DNA from: Sphingomonadales bacterium
GTDB lineage: Bacteria; Pseudomonadota; Alphaproteobacteria; Sphingomonadales; Sphingomonadaceae
DNA: 64,000 nucleotides
NCBI GenBank assembly: GCA_027490095.1
Contig: JAIXYT010000031.1
Location: forward strand, 1-64,000
Direction: 5' to 3'
A program made the position numbers and the translations under genes. The notes under the pieces were generated by a model. That model did no database searches. It was not told where the DNA came from and saw only the letters and a program-made list of their open reading frames with translations. Positions 40,454-48,897 of this stretch are shown one piece after another (the stretch's first letter is position 1; each line of letters begins with the position of its first letter).

Positions 40454-42598
40454 ATGGACCGTCGCACCTTTGTTGCCGGCAGCCTTGTGGCCGCCCTCCC
40501 CGCCCCGCCCCTCCTTGCCCAATCGAACGGACAGCCGATGAAGCCTCCCGTCGCACGCCGCGGCAACCACCGCTTCACCCTGCACGGGATCACCATCGAG
40601 GATCCCTATGCGTGGATCCGGGACAAGGGCTATCCGAAGGTCGATGATCCGGAGGTGCTGGCCTATCTGAAGGCCGAGAATGCCTATTTCGAGGACCGGA
40701 TGCGTGCCCATTCCATGCTGGTGGAAGCGCTGTACGAGCAGATGAAGGGGCGCATCAAGGAGGATGATGCGTCGGTTCCCTACGCCGACGGGGACTGGAT
40801 GTACTGGTGGGCGTTCGAGACGGGGGGGCAGTATCGCAACTGGTACAGGAAACCCCGCGGCACGGCTGACGGCGACCGGAGCGCCGACCAGCTGCTGCTG
40901 TCGGAGCCGAAGCTGGCGGAGGGCAAGGAATACTTCCGGCTGGGCACGCTGGATGTTTCGCCGGACGGGAAGCTGATCGCCTATTCGACCGATACCGACG
41001 GGTCGGAGCGCTATGTCCTGGTGGTCCAGGATATCGCGACTGGCCGCGTGCTGGAGACCGTGGCGAAGGATTCGCTGGGCCAGGTGGTGTGGCAGTCGGA
41101 TTCGAAGGCGCTGGTGTGGGCGCAGGCCTCTGCCGAGTGGCGGCCGACCAAGATCTGGCTGCACCGGCTGGGGGCTGACAAGAGCGAGCTGCTGTACGAG
41201 GAGAAGGAGGCCGGCTTCTGGGTGCAGCCCTCGCTGACGCAGGACCGCAGGCGGATCCTGCTGAACAGCTATACCCAGACCACGAACGACGTGCGGATGC
41301 TGGATGCAGCCGACCCCTCGAAGCCCGCCGTGCTGATCCGGCCGCGCAAGACCGATGTGCGCTACAGCGTGGACAGCCGGGGCGACACGCTGTTCGTGCT
41401 GACCAACGATGACCATGTGAACTTCCGCATTGCAACCGCGCCGGCTGCGGCGCCGGGCGAGTGGACGACCCTGGTTGCCGGGTCGGACGATGTTTATCTG
41501 ACCGACATCACCGCCTTTGCCTCGTTCCTGGCGATCGAGGAGCGGATGCGGGGGCTGGACCAGATCCGCATCCTGTGGCCCGACGGGCGGGACCAGCGGG
41601 TCAAGTTCCCGGAAGACAGCTACGCCGCCAGCCTTGGCACCAATGCCGAGCCCGACGCCAAGGCGCTCAGGATCAACTACAGCTCGATGATCACGCCCAA
41701 CACGGTGTTCGATTACCAGCTGTCCTTCCAGACCCTGGTGACGCGCAAGGTGCAGGAGATTCCCTCGGGCTATGACCCGAGCCAATATGCGACCGAGCGG
41801 CTGATGGCGCCGGCGCGCGACGGAACGCGGGTGCCGGTGTCGGTGGTCTATCGGAAGGATTATGTGAAGGACGGGACGCGCCCGCTGCATGTCTATGGCT
41901 ATGGCAGCTATGGCATTGCGACGCCGCCCTCCTTCTCGGCGGCGCGGCTGAGCCTGCTGGACCGGGGCTTTGCCTATGCGATCGTGCACACCCGCGGTGG
42001 GGATGATCTTGGCTATCAGTGGTATCTCGACGGCAAGCTGGCGAAGCGGGAGAACACCTTCAACGACTTCGTCGACGGGACGCGCTTCCTCAACAAGCAG
42101 GGCTTCGGGCGGCACGGCTTCAACTCGGCGAGCGGCGGATCGGCCGGGGGCTGGCTGATGGGGGCAGTGGTGAACCAGGCGCCCGACATGTGGAAGGCGA
42201 TCGTGGCGCATGTGCCCTTCGTCGACATCGTGAACACGATGGTGGACGAGACGCTGCCGCTGACGCCCGGTGAATGGCCGGAATGGGGCGACCCGCGCAA
42301 GGACGAGGTGGTGCTGAAGCGGCTGATCCGGCTGTCGCCCTATGACCAGACGGTGCCGATGAACTATCCGGCGATGATGATCACGGGCGGGCTGTCGGAC
42401 CCGCGCGTGACCTATTGGGAACCCGCCAAGTGGGCGGCGCGCATCCGGGCCGTGAAGACCGACGGCAATGTGCTGCTGCTGAAGATCAACATGGGCGCCG
42501 GGCATGGCGGCAAGTCGGGCCGGTTCGACCGGCTTCGCGAGCAGGCGGAGGAGTTCGCCTTCATCCTTGCGACATTCGACGGCCAGATGAAGGCGTAA
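40454..42598 (+). CDS. ptrB: Oligopeptidase B (prolyl oligopeptidase family S9A), Tat-exported
   Basis: A 714-residue serine peptidase. MDRRTFVAGSLVAALP is a twin-arginine signal, so it is likely exported folded. The N-terminal beta-propeller (about 100-420) is followed by the alpha/beta catalytic domain: nucleophile in SASGGSAGGWLMG, Asp in GGLSDPRVTYWEPAKW, His in INMGAGHGGKSGRFDRL. The Arg/Lys-specific oligopeptidase B signature RGGDDLGYQWYLDGKL (RGG region) is present. It cuts short peptides after basic residues. TTG at 40448 is an alternative start. Confidence 0.93.
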   Translation: MDRRTFVAGSLVAALPAPPLLAQSNGQPMKPPVARRGNHRFTLHGITIEDPYAWIRDKGYPKVDDPEVLAYLKAENAYFEDRMRAHSMLVEALYEQMKGRIKEDDASVPYADGDWMYWWAFETGGQYRNWYRKPRGTADGDRSADQLLLSEPKLAEGKEYFRLGTLDVSPDGKLIAYSTDTDGSERYVLVVQDIATGRVLETVAKDSLGQVVWQSDSKALVWAQASAEWRPTKIWLHRLGADKSELLYEEKEAGFWVQPSLTQDRRRILLNSYTQTTNDVRMLDAADPSKPAVLIRPRKTDVRYSVDSRGDTLFVLTNDDHVNFRIATAPAAAPGEWTTLVAGSDDVYLTDITAFASFLAIEERMRGLDQIRILWPDGRDQRVKFPEDSYAASLGTNAEPDAKALRINYSSMITPNTVFDYQLSFQTLVTRKVQEIPSGYDPSQYATERLMAPARDGTRVPVSVVYRKDYVKDGTRPLHVYGYGSYGIATPPSFSAARLSLLDRGFAYAIVHTRGGDDLGYQWYLDGKLAKRENTFNDFVDGTRFLNKQGFGRHGFNSASGGSAGGWLMGAVVNQAPDMWKAIVAHVPFVDIVNTMVDETLPLTPGEWPEWGDPRKDEVVLKRLIRLSPYDQTVPMNYPAMMITGGLSDPRVTYWEPAKWAARIRAVKTDGNVLLLKINMGAGHGGKSGRFDRLREQAEEFAFILATFDGQMKA

Positions 42599-42626
42599 TG
42601 GCCTGTCCAGCGGAAGTTTGCGGCTA

Positions 42627-43025
42627 ATGCCGCGGGGCCCGTTCCGCATCCCGCTGGTGCCGATGCCGGCGGACATGGACGAGAACGGGCATGTGAACAA
42701 CATCGTCTATGTGCGCTGGCTGCAGGACGTGGCGACCGCGCACTGGGCGGCTGTCGCGCCCGACGAGGCGCAGGCGCGCTTCCTGTGGGTGATCAGCCGC
42801 CACGAGATCGACTATCGGGCTGCGAGCTTCGCGGGCGAGGTGTTGACGGCCGAAACCTGGGGGGAGAACCCCAAGGGCGCGCGGTTCGACCGTTGCACGC
42901 GGATCATGGGGCCGGATGGCAGCCTGCGGGTGGAAGCGCGGACCACCTGGGTGATCATGGACCGCGAGCTCAAGCGCCCGGCGCGCCTGCGGCCGGAACT
43001 GGTGGCGCTGTTCCTGAAGGACTGA
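42627..43025 (+). CDS. Acyl-CoA thioesterase, 4HBT hotdog fold
   Basis: A 132-residue single-hotdog protein. The 4-hydroxybenzoyl-CoA thioesterase type motif is ADMDENGHVNNIVYVRWLQD, with the catalytic Asp and the central helix; strand-rich remainder with WVISRHEIDYRAASFAGEVLTAETW. It hydrolyses acyl-CoA thioesters, chain specificity unknown. ATG at 42627 is chosen; TTG at 42618 is possible. It lies 28 bases after ptrB. Confidence 0.9.
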   Translation: MPRGPFRIPLVPMPADMDENGHVNNIVYVRWLQDVATAHWAAVAPDEAQARFLWVISRHEIDYRAASFAGEVLTAETWGENPKGARFDRCTRIMGPDGSLRVEARTTWVIMDRELKRPARLRPELVALFLKD

Positions 43026-43053
43026 GATGGCTTCGCCGAGCCGACTGCGTCGG

Positions 43054-43142
43054 AGTCGGTACCGGCCCGCACCCCCACCCGGCCACCCACTAGCGTATCG
43101 TTCCGTTGGGTGGCCGGGTGGGGGTGCGGGCCGGTGCCGACT
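43054..43142. terminator. Long hairpin (36-bp stem) between convergent genes
   Basis: Arms 43054-43089 and 43107-43142 are complementary at 35 of 36 positions (AGTCGG... CCACCCA / TGGGTGG... CCGACT), with a 17-base loop. A third copy of CCGACT lies at 43041-43046. It fills the space between the thioesterase gene and the convergent glycine-zipper gene and can act as a bidirectional transcription stop, although no T-tract follows and the stem is far longer than usual. Confidence 0.6.
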
Positions 43143-43157
43143 GACCCTGGAAGTGCC

Positions 43158-43742
43158 TCAGCTCAGGGTATAGCCGCGCGATTGGACGCAGCCCGCATAG
43201 CTGTTCTGCCAGGCGGTTGCCTTCTGGGCCTGGGCGTCGGCGGCCTTCTTGGCTTCGGACTTGGACTGCCGGCGGTCCTGCCGCTGGTTCATGCCGCCTG
43301 CGACGGTGCCGACGGCGGCGCCGGTGCCGGCCTGGTTGCCGCGATATTCATCCTGCACGGCATCGGGGACGCGGCTGTACTGGTTGCCCTGCACCTCGCC
43401 CGCGACTGCGCCGACGGCTGCGCCCTTGGCGGCACCCTTGGCGCGGCCGCCGACCTGCGGTTGGGCCGGCTGGGCCTGGGCTGTCTGCGCGCCCGGGATG
43501 TAGCCGGTCGCCTGGGTGGCGCCATTCTGGCACTGGGCGTCGTCGATCTGCAGCTGTTCGGCGGACTGGCCCCGCTGTGCGGTCACTGTGGCGCCCAGCG
43601 GCGTGACCATGCTGACCGGCGGGACGGCCGTTGTGTTTGCGCCTGTCGCCACGGGGGCCTGCGGTGGCGTGGTCTGCGCGCCGAGCGGGGCTGCGAGCAG
43701 GAGGCCGGCAAGGAGGGCCGGGGCGGCAAAGCGCATTGTCAT
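43158..43742 (-). CDS. Glycine-zipper (YMGG-like) exported protein
   Basis: A 194-residue protein with signal peptide (cut near PLGAQ), a low-complexity Thr/Pro/Ala-rich stretch, the GRAKGAAKGAAVGAVAGEVQG and NQAGTGAAVGTVAGGMNQRQ glycine zippers (about 99-152), a Gln/Lys-rich helix and a conserved C-terminal SYAGCVQSRGYTLS. The two-zipper plus Cys-containing tail layout is common in small cell-envelope proteins such as YMGG/OmpA-linker-like families. The function is unknown. ATG at 43742 or 43736. It lies downstream of the outer-membrane transporter gene on the same strand. Confidence 0.8.
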   Translation of the reverse strand: MTMRFAAPALLAGLLLAAPLGAQTTPPQAPVATGANTTAVPPVSMVTPLGATVTAQRGQSAEQLQIDDAQCQNGATQATGYIPGAQTAQAQPAQPQVGGRAKGAAKGAAVGAVAGEVQGNQYSRVPDAVQDEYRGNQAGTGAAVGTVAGGMNQRQDRRQSKSEAKKAADAQAQKATAWQNSYAGCVQSRGYTLS

Positions 43743-43783
43743 CCTGAGGTTCCTTCGATGGGTTTCAACCGTGGGGGCGATCG

Positions 43784-44731
43784 TCAAAACAACATGGTTC
43801 CGACGATGCGGAAGCCGTCGCCGTCGAGGCCGTTGGAATTGCGGGCGATGACGCCGCCGTAGGTCGCCTTGACCGACATGCTCTTGGAGAGGTTGAGGCC
43901 GACGGTACCGCCGAGCTCCCACGAGGACTGGCTGTTCGCGTTGGACACGCCATCGGTGCTGGTGCTGCCGCCGGTGGAGATGACAGTGTCGACACCGACC
44001 CAAAGCGCGCGGTTGAGGTTGCGGGTGATGTGGCCCTCGACACGGAAGATGGGCTTCTGGGTCTGCCGGTCGGCATTGAAGGGATCGGAATTGGTGCCGA
44101 AGACGGTGATGGATGGCAGCAGCTCGAACGTCATGAGAGCCGGGTCAAGCATGGACTGGCCGATGATATAGCCCATCGGCGCGCCCACCTGGACGGCCCA
44201 GCGGTTGGCGCCGAGGTTGATCGCCTTGTCGGAGGTGTAGGCACCGGTGGGAGCGGTGACCTTGACGAGGGCTCCGAGCGCGGCGCCGGGCTTCATGGCG
44301 ATGTAGTCGCGCGGAGCGAGCGAGGGCGAGCCGACCACGCCGAAGACGGCACCGAACTGGATGTCGCCGAGCCCCGAGCTGCTGCCCGTGAGCGTGACGG
44401 GGGGGCGCAAGGGGCGCTCGATGTCGACGGAGCCGTTCACGCGGCCGACCGGCATCACGACGAACAGGCCGGACTGGGTTTTGCCGGTCGTGATGCTGTG
44501 GGTGTATTGGAGGGCTGCAACGTCGATCGAGATGTTCGCGTTGCTCGCCGCGGTCGCCGGATCGAGCGAGGAGTTGCCGTCGAGGAAGATGCCGTAGGCC
44601 GAGAGCACGTGCGAGCCCTTGGGCACGAGCATGTAGGCGCGCGCACCGTCGCCGATGGCGAGCGCGGGCGCGGCCGCCAGCAGGGCGGGCAGAAGAATGA
44701 GGGCGCCAACGGCGCGGGCATGTGTGAGCAA
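43784..44731 (-). CDS. Outer-membrane transporter, phenol MetA degradation family
   Basis: A 315-residue protein with signal peptide (ending APALA), then alternating beta-strands typical of the PF13557 family: GDGARAYMLVPKG, LQYTHSITTGKTQSGLFVVMPVGRV, GLGDIQFGAVFGVVG, GALVKVTAPTGAY, RWAVQVGAPMGYII, and a terminal strand ending RIVGTMLF (C-terminal Phe as in outer-membrane barrels). It probably takes up hydrophobic compounds. It is divergent from a Crp/Fnr regulator, with a palindrome between them. Confidence 0.87.
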   Translation of the reverse strand: MLTHARAVGALILLPALLAAAPALAIGDGARAYMLVPKGSHVLSAYGIFLDGNSSLDPATAASNANISIDVAALQYTHSITTGKTQSGLFVVMPVGRVNGSVDIERPLRPPVTLTGSSSGLGDIQFGAVFGVVGSPSLAPRDYIAMKPGAALGALVKVTAPTGAYTSDKAINLGANRWAVQVGAPMGYIIGQSMLDPALMTFELLPSITVFGTNSDPFNADRQTQKPIFRVEGHITRNLNRALWVGVDTVISTGGSTSTDGVSNANSQSSWELGGTVGLNLSKSMSVKATYGGVIARNSNGLDGDGFRIVGTMLF

Positions 44732-44740
44732 TGAGGCCTC

Positions 44741-44754
44741 CCGAATGTATTCGG
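44741..44754. promoter_or_regulatory. Palindrome between the OM transporter and Crp/Fnr genes
   Basis: CCGAAT-GT-ATTCGG is a perfect 14-base dyad in the 79-base divergent intergenic region, 9 bases from the transporter start. It may be the operator of the divergent Crp/Fnr-family gene. Confidence 0.4.
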
Positions 44755-44810
44755 CCGACCCATAGCGGGATTGTTTGCCAGTGAATGACGCTTTCCCTAC
44801 AATTTGCCGG

Positions 44811-45518
44811 GTGAAAGCTGACGTTCAGGGGGGAGACTGGCAGGCGCGTGCCGAGGCTGCGCTTCGCGATCGGGGCTGGCTTGCCGACATCGCAGAGCCC
44901 CTGCAGGGCAAGTTGCTGGCGCAGGGGCGGTGGATCCAGCGCGAGCCGGGCCAGCCGCTGGCAATGGCCGGTGATGAATTCGGCGGACTGATCGGGCTTG
45001 CGTCGGGCTGCGCCTTCAGCCGGGTGGGCAATGCGCCGGTCGACGTTGCCATGACGGATCTGCATTTCGGACCCGTGTGGATTGTCTCGCGGGCGATGGT
45101 GCCGGGCGAGACGCGGGTGATCACGGTGGCGGCGCAGACGGACGTAACTGCGCTGAGGATTCCGCAATATGCCCTGTTCCAGCTGATGGGCGAGCATCCG
45201 GAGCTGACAGCGCACATGTTCCGCAACATCGCCAACATCTTCGCGCGGCTGACGATCGTGGTTGGCGACGGGCAGATCCGCGACGGGCGCGGGCGGTGCA
45301 TCGCGACGCTGCTGCGGCTGTCGGACAATCGGCTGCAGGGTGTTGTTCCGGAGCGGCTGCCGATCGGGCAGCAAGAGCTGGCCGGGATGGCGAACCTTTC
45401 GCGGCAGAAGGCCGGCGAGGTGCTGCGCGAGCTGGAGGCCGAGGGGCTGATCGAGCTGGGCTATCGCTGGATCGCGGTGCGCGACAGGGCCGGGCTGGCG
45501 GCGCTGAGGAGCGACTAG
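44811..45518 (+). CDS. Crp/Fnr-family transcriptional regulator
   Basis: A 235-residue regulator. The N-terminal effector domain (about 15-125) includes GRWIQREPGQPLAMAGDEFGGLIGLASG. The dimer helix HMFRNIANIFARLTIVV is followed by a winged helix with recognition segment QQELAGMANLSRQKAGEVLRELEAEGLIEL. FNR-type N-terminal cysteines are missing. The start is uncertain: GTG 44811 is used; GTG 44781 and TTG 44775 are in frame. It is divergent from the outer-membrane transporter. Confidence 0.88.
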   Translation: MKADVQGGDWQARAEAALRDRGWLADIAEPLQGKLLAQGRWIQREPGQPLAMAGDEFGGLIGLASGCAFSRVGNAPVDVAMTDLHFGPVWIVSRAMVPGETRVITVAAQTDVTALRIPQYALFQLMGEHPELTAHMFRNIANIFARLTIVVGDGQIRDGRGRCIATLLRLSDNRLQGVVPERLPIGQQELAGMANLSRQKAGEVLRELEAEGLIELGYRWIAVRDRAGLAALRSD

Positions 45519-45967
45519 GGAAGTTCGAGCTCGAGGGTGCCGTGGAGGGGAACGGCGGCCCAGCGGGCGGCGAGGCCAGCCATTTCGGCACGGATGGCGG
45601 CGATGTCGTCGGCGGTGACGGTGAGCGCTGCGTGGCCGCGCGCGTCACAGGAGAGGCGGTAGAGGGCGATCAGCTCGTCAACGTTCGAGCGGCCGGCGTT
45701 GGACCAGGTGTCGGCCTGCATCGCCTCGACCAGGCGCTCGACGGGTTCGGCGCTTTCGGCCGCGCCTTCGGTGAAGCCGAGTCCTTCGCCGGACGCGACG
45801 CGGGTGAGGAAGCCCCCCGACATCGCATGCTTCTCGACGGCATAGTGCACCATGTCGTGCGGGATCATGCCCTGCTTCGGGCAGTCGACCCGGGCAGTGC
45901 TGCCGTCGGCTCGGGTGATGGTGAGACGGTCCATCTTGCCGGGCAGGCGGGTGAAGAGGAGGCGCAT
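45515..45967 (-). CDS. Hypothetical protein, third gene of a hydrolase-TPR operon
   Basis: A 150-residue soluble protein (MRLLFTRLPGKMDRLTITRADGS... VDCPKQGMIPHDMVHYAVEKH). It has no signal peptide or TM. The IPHDMVHYAVEKHAMSGGFLTRVASGEG segment looks like a conserved core, but I do not know the family. It overlaps the upstream TPR gene by ATGA, so it is translated as part of the same operon, and its end overlaps the convergent Crp/Fnr gene by four bases (45515-45518). Confidence 0.72.
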   Translation of the reverse strand: MRLLFTRLPGKMDRLTITRADGSTARVDCPKQGMIPHDMVHYAVEKHAMSGGFLTRVASGEGLGFTEGAAESAEPVERLVEAMQADTWSNAGRSNVDELIALYRLSCDARGHAALTVTADDIAAIRAEMAGLAARWAAVPLHGTLELELP

Positions 45968-46725
45968 CAAAGTGCTGCCAGCGCCTTGGCGGCGAGTGCA
46001 GCCGCCGGAGTGCCGGGGGCGGATTTCACGAGCTTCTCCCACTGGCTGCGGGCGGCCGTGAGGTCTCCGCCTGCCGCGAGGATTGCGCCCTGTTCGAACT
46101 GGACGTCGGGGTCTGTGGGCGCGAGCGATGCCGCACGGGCGATTTCGGCCGTTGCACGGGCGGTGTCGTTCTGGCGGCGGGCGAGTGCTGCCGAAAGAAG
46201 CCAGCCGCTTGGTTCATTGGGGGCGAGGCTGGTGGCCCGGTCGAGATCGCTGCGGGCAGCGGAGAGGTTTCCGAGTTCGACTTGGGCGCGGGCGCGGTCG
46301 ATCAGCAGGTTGGCAGTGCGGATGGGCGCGAATTCACCGGCGGCGACGATGGCGGAATTGAAATAGCCGACGGCACCCTTGGCGTCGCCTGCGAGCATGG
46401 CGGCATTGCCGGCCTGGCCCCAGAAGTCTGCGGCCTGGGGGCTTTTCTGGCTCTCGGCAGCCTGGGCGGCCTTGGCGAGGGTCTGCGCGGCGCCGGCGGG
46501 GTTGCCGAGCTCCAGCTGGGCCAGCGCCTGGCAGTGACGGGCCGGAAGGCCGCCGCCCTTCGACTGCCACTGGATGGCGAAATCCTCGGCGGCCCGCGCG
46601 TCGGTGGGGATTGCGCGGACGCAGCCGTCGTAGCGCTTGGCATCGAGCGCGGGGTCGAGCTCGTCCTGCTGCGCATGGGCGGCGCCGGACAGGAGAAGGA
46701 AGGCGATGGGGAGACAGCGGCGCAT
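45967..46725 (-). CDS. Exported tetratricopeptide-repeat protein
   Basis: A 252-residue protein with signal peptide MRRCLPIAFLLLSGAAHAQ and TPR-like helical pairs from about 70 to 250, for example AGDAKGAVGYFNSAIVAAGEFAP, AQVELGNLSAARSDLDRATSLAPNEP, RQNDTARATAEIARAASLAPTDP and AAGGDLTAARSQWEKLVKSAPGTP. It is likely a periplasmic scaffold for protein-protein contacts. It overlaps both neighbours by ATGA, so the three-gene operon is translationally coupled. Confidence 0.87.
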   Translation of the reverse strand: MRRCLPIAFLLLSGAAHAQQDELDPALDAKRYDGCVRAIPTDARAAEDFAIQWQSKGGGLPARHCQALAQLELGNPAGAAQTLAKAAQAAESQKSPQAADFWGQAGNAAMLAGDAKGAVGYFNSAIVAAGEFAPIRTANLLIDRARAQVELGNLSAARSDLDRATSLAPNEPSGWLLSAALARRQNDTARATAEIARAASLAPTDPDVQFEQGAILAAGGDLTAARSQWEKLVKSAPGTPAAALAAKALAAL

Positions 46726-47465
46726 CAGGGGCTGAGACTTTCGAGCGTGCGTTCGAGGAGCGCGAGATCGGCCGGTGTGGAGAGCCGGTGGTCGCCGCCC
46801 TTGACGAGGGTGAGCTGAACGTCGGTTGAGCGAAGCTGCGCCATCAGGCGCTGGCTGACGCTCCAGGGGACATCGGGGTCCTCCTCGCCGTGGAGGAGAC
46901 GCACCGGGCAATCGAGCGGAATCTGGGTGTCGAGGAGGCAGGCGGCCTTCGCGTCCTCGATCAGCGCGCGGCTGTAGCGGTAGGGACTTTCGGCATAGGC
47001 CGAGGGACGGGTGGTGAAGCCCTGGTGGGCGAGGCGTTCGACGTCGTCGGCGGACAGCGACAGGCCCCAGCGGGTGAAATCCGGTGCGGCGGCGATGCCG
47101 ACGAGGGCGGCGACGCGGGCTGGATCCGCCAGTGCAAGGTGGAGCATGATCCAGCCGCCCATGGAGGAGCCGACCGGGATGAGGGGGCCGGGGGCGAGGG
47201 CATCGGCGACGGCACGGGCGTCTGCCGCCCAGCGGCGGATGCCGCCGGAGTCGAAGTCGCCTTCAGATGCGCCGCAGCCGGAATAGTCGAGCAGCAGACA
47301 GGCGCGGCCGGTGGCGTGCGCCCAGCGCTTGAGGGCCTGCGCCTTGGTGCCCGACATGTCGGACATGTAGCCGGGGAGGAACAGGATGGTGGGACCGCGG
47401 CCGGGGGTGTGGTCTGCGGCGAGGCGGATTCCGTCTCCGCGGTCGATCATCTGAAGGTCCACCAT
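46725..47465 (-). CDS. Alpha/beta hydrolase (serine esterase type)
   Basis: A 246-residue cytosolic hydrolase. Oxyanion block TILFLPGYMSDMSGTKA, LLDYSGCGASEG, nucleophile elbow PVGSSMGGWI (Ser), acid in LLHGEEDPDVPW and His in GGDHRLSTP. The pattern matches the ABHD10/palmitoyl-thioesterase-like group, which hydrolyses esters or thioesters; the substrate is unknown. First gene of the three-gene overlapping operon. ATG at 47465. Confidence 0.88.
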   Translation of the reverse strand: MVDLQMIDRGDGIRLAADHTPGRGPTILFLPGYMSDMSGTKAQALKRWAHATGRACLLLDYSGCGASEGDFDSGGIRRWAADARAVADALAPGPLIPVGSSMGGWIMLHLALADPARVAALVGIAAAPDFTRWGLSLSADDVERLAHQGFTTRPSAYAESPYRYSRALIEDAKAACLLDTQIPLDCPVRLLHGEEDPDVPWSVSQRLMAQLRSTDVQLTLVKGGDHRLSTPADLALLERTLESLSP

Positions 47466-47527
47466 GGCTTGCCGATAGCCGCAGACCGGGATTTGCGCGA
47501 GAGCCCGCGGCCGCCTATGTCGGGTGC

Positions 47528-47905
47528 ATGCGGCGGATGCTGACCACCTTGATGGCGCTGTTTGCGCTGGTGCTGGGGGTGACCCACGCCGGCGCGATGG
47601 CGTCTGCTGCGGACACGGCGACTGCCGCTGCCCCGGCGGATTCTGTGGCGGCCGGAACGCCATGCCATGGCGCCACGGCCGATGCAGCTGCCGGGAAGGC
47701 CGACAGGGCCGAGACCAGCCCTTCGGCTCCGGATTGCTGCCCGGACGGCTGCAATGGGGGGTGTGTGATGCTGGCCGCGCTTCCCGCCCCTGCGGTTGAT
47801 GCCCTGCCGGATGGAGTCCATGGCGAGCGGCTCGGCCCCGGTTCCGCCCCTGCACCGGACAGCCGTGGGCACAGGTTGAAGCGACCTCCCCGACTGGCTG
47901 CCTGA
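47528..47905 (+). CDS. Cysteine-rich exported protein, first gene of a MerP/MerT-like locus
   Basis: A 125-residue protein with signal peptide (about 1-22, cut near THAGA). The mature chain is Ala/Asp-rich with a cysteine/histidine cluster: TPCHGAT and then SAPDCCPDGCNGGCVMLA. Spacing of Cys and His suggests metal binding in the periplasm. The C-terminus is Pro/Arg-rich without structure. I do not know a named family. ATG at 47528 follows a weak ribosome site. It precedes three genes for an outer-membrane-like protein, a MerP-like protein and a MerT-like protein. Confidence 0.7.
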   Translation: MRRMLTTLMALFALVLGVTHAGAMASAADTATAAAPADSVAAGTPCHGATADAAAGKADRAETSPSAPDCCPDGCNGGCVMLAALPAPAVDALPDGVHGERLGPGSAPAPDSRGHRLKRPPRLAA

Positions 47906-47913
47906 CGTAAGCT

Positions 47914-47942
47914 GCCCGCGCGACCGGTCGCGGGCCTTCTTT
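47914..47942 (+). terminator. Terminator-like hairpin inside the metal locus
   Basis: GCCCGCG / CGCGGGC with an eight-base loop, followed by CTTCTTT. It separates the Cys-rich gene from the next three genes and may limit read-through. Confidence 0.55.
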
Positions 47943-47965
47943 GCGTTCGGCAGGATTTTTCGATC

Positions 47966-48592
47966 ATGCGATTTGCATTTGCGGCGCTTTGCGCTGCGCT
48001 TGTGGCCACCCCCGTGGCCGCCCGCCCGGTGTCCTGGCCCGGTGGCGTGACCCTGATGCAGGAGCTCGACCCGATCATGGCGTCGGCGCTGCTGCACTAT
48101 ACCCCCAACCGCCACATCAGCCTGGGCGGGCGGTATCTGAGGATGCGCGAGGAGCGCTGGCAGCTTTCGGGCGCGCAGGCGACCTGGCTGGTGAACCGCT
48201 GGAACATGCCCGGCGCGCAGGCCAATCTCTATGTGGCGGGGATGGCGGGCGCGGCCTGGGCCGATGGGCGAACGGCCCGGCCGGGTGGCTTCGTGGAGGC
48301 GCAGGCCGACTGGGAGAACCGCCGCGTGATGGTGATGGGCATGGCCCGGCTGACCCATGCGCAAGGCTTCGGCACCACCGACATGCAGACGGTGCGGCTG
48401 GGATGGGCGCCCTATGCCGGCGGATATGGCGACGCGCATCTTTGGCTGTTTGCGCAGGCGCGGCGCGACAGCGGCAGCAGGGACGAGGTGCAGCCCGCGT
48501 TCGTGGCCCGGCTGTTCTACCGCACCATGCTGCTGGAGGCCGGTGTCACCGACCGTGGCGGGCTTGTCCTCAATTCAATCTTCCGATTCTGA
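47966..48592 (+). CDS. Exported, probably outer-membrane protein of the MerP/MerT-like locus
   Basis: A 208-residue protein with signal peptide MRFAFAALCAALVATPVAA. The mature part alternates hydrophobic and polar residues (LHYTPNRHISLGGRYLRM, QATWLVNRWNMPGAQANLYVAGMAG, FVEAQADWENRRVMVMGMARL, MQTVRLGWAPY, DAHLWLFAQARRD) and ends LNSIFRF, a typical outer-membrane C-terminus. Its position before MerP- and MerT-like genes suggests an outer-membrane component of the same metal system; this is inference. No named family was recognised. Confidence 0.78.
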   Translation: MRFAFAALCAALVATPVAARPVSWPGGVTLMQELDPIMASALLHYTPNRHISLGGRYLRMREERWQLSGAQATWLVNRWNMPGAQANLYVAGMAGAAWADGRTARPGGFVEAQADWENRRVMVMGMARLTHAQGFGTTDMQTVRLGWAPYAGGYGDAHLWLFAQARRDSGSRDEVQPAFVARLFYRTMLLEAGVTDRGGLVLNSIFRF

Positions 48593-48606
48593 GAAAGGAT
48601 TTTTCC

Positions 48607-48897
48607 ATGCGAATTCTTGTAGTTGCCGCCCTTCTGGTTGCTGCCCCGCTGGCTGCCGCCCCGACACCAGAGGCCGTGACAGTGAAGGTGAACGGGCTTG
48701 TCTGCGACTTCTGTGCCCGATCGATCGAGGCGATGATGAAGAAGCGCGGCGATGTCGCGGGGGTGCATGTGGACCTGGACAAGGGCGAGGTGCATCTGCG
48801 GCTGAAGGCCGATGCCAAGCTGGACGACCCGACGCTGACGAAGCTGATCGTGGACAGCGGCTACAGTGTGACCGGGATCGAGAGGAAGCCGCTGTGA
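48607..48897 (+). CDS. Periplasmic heavy-metal-associated (HMA) protein, MerP-like
   Basis: A 96-residue protein with signal peptide (1-18) and an HMA domain: VTVKVNGLVCDFCARSIEAMMKK, with the metal site Cys-Asp-Phe-Cys (CxxC), and a ferredoxin-like beta-alpha-beta fold ending DSGYSVTGIE. MerP has the motif GMTCxxC; here GLVCDFC. Such proteins carry Hg(II) or Cu(I) in the periplasm. It overlaps the next gene by GTGA. Confidence 0.92.
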   Translation: MRILVVAALLVAAPLAAAPTPEAVTVKVNGLVCDFCARSIEAMMKKRGDVAGVHVDLDKGEVHLRLKADAKLDDPTLTKLIVDSGYSVTGIERKPL

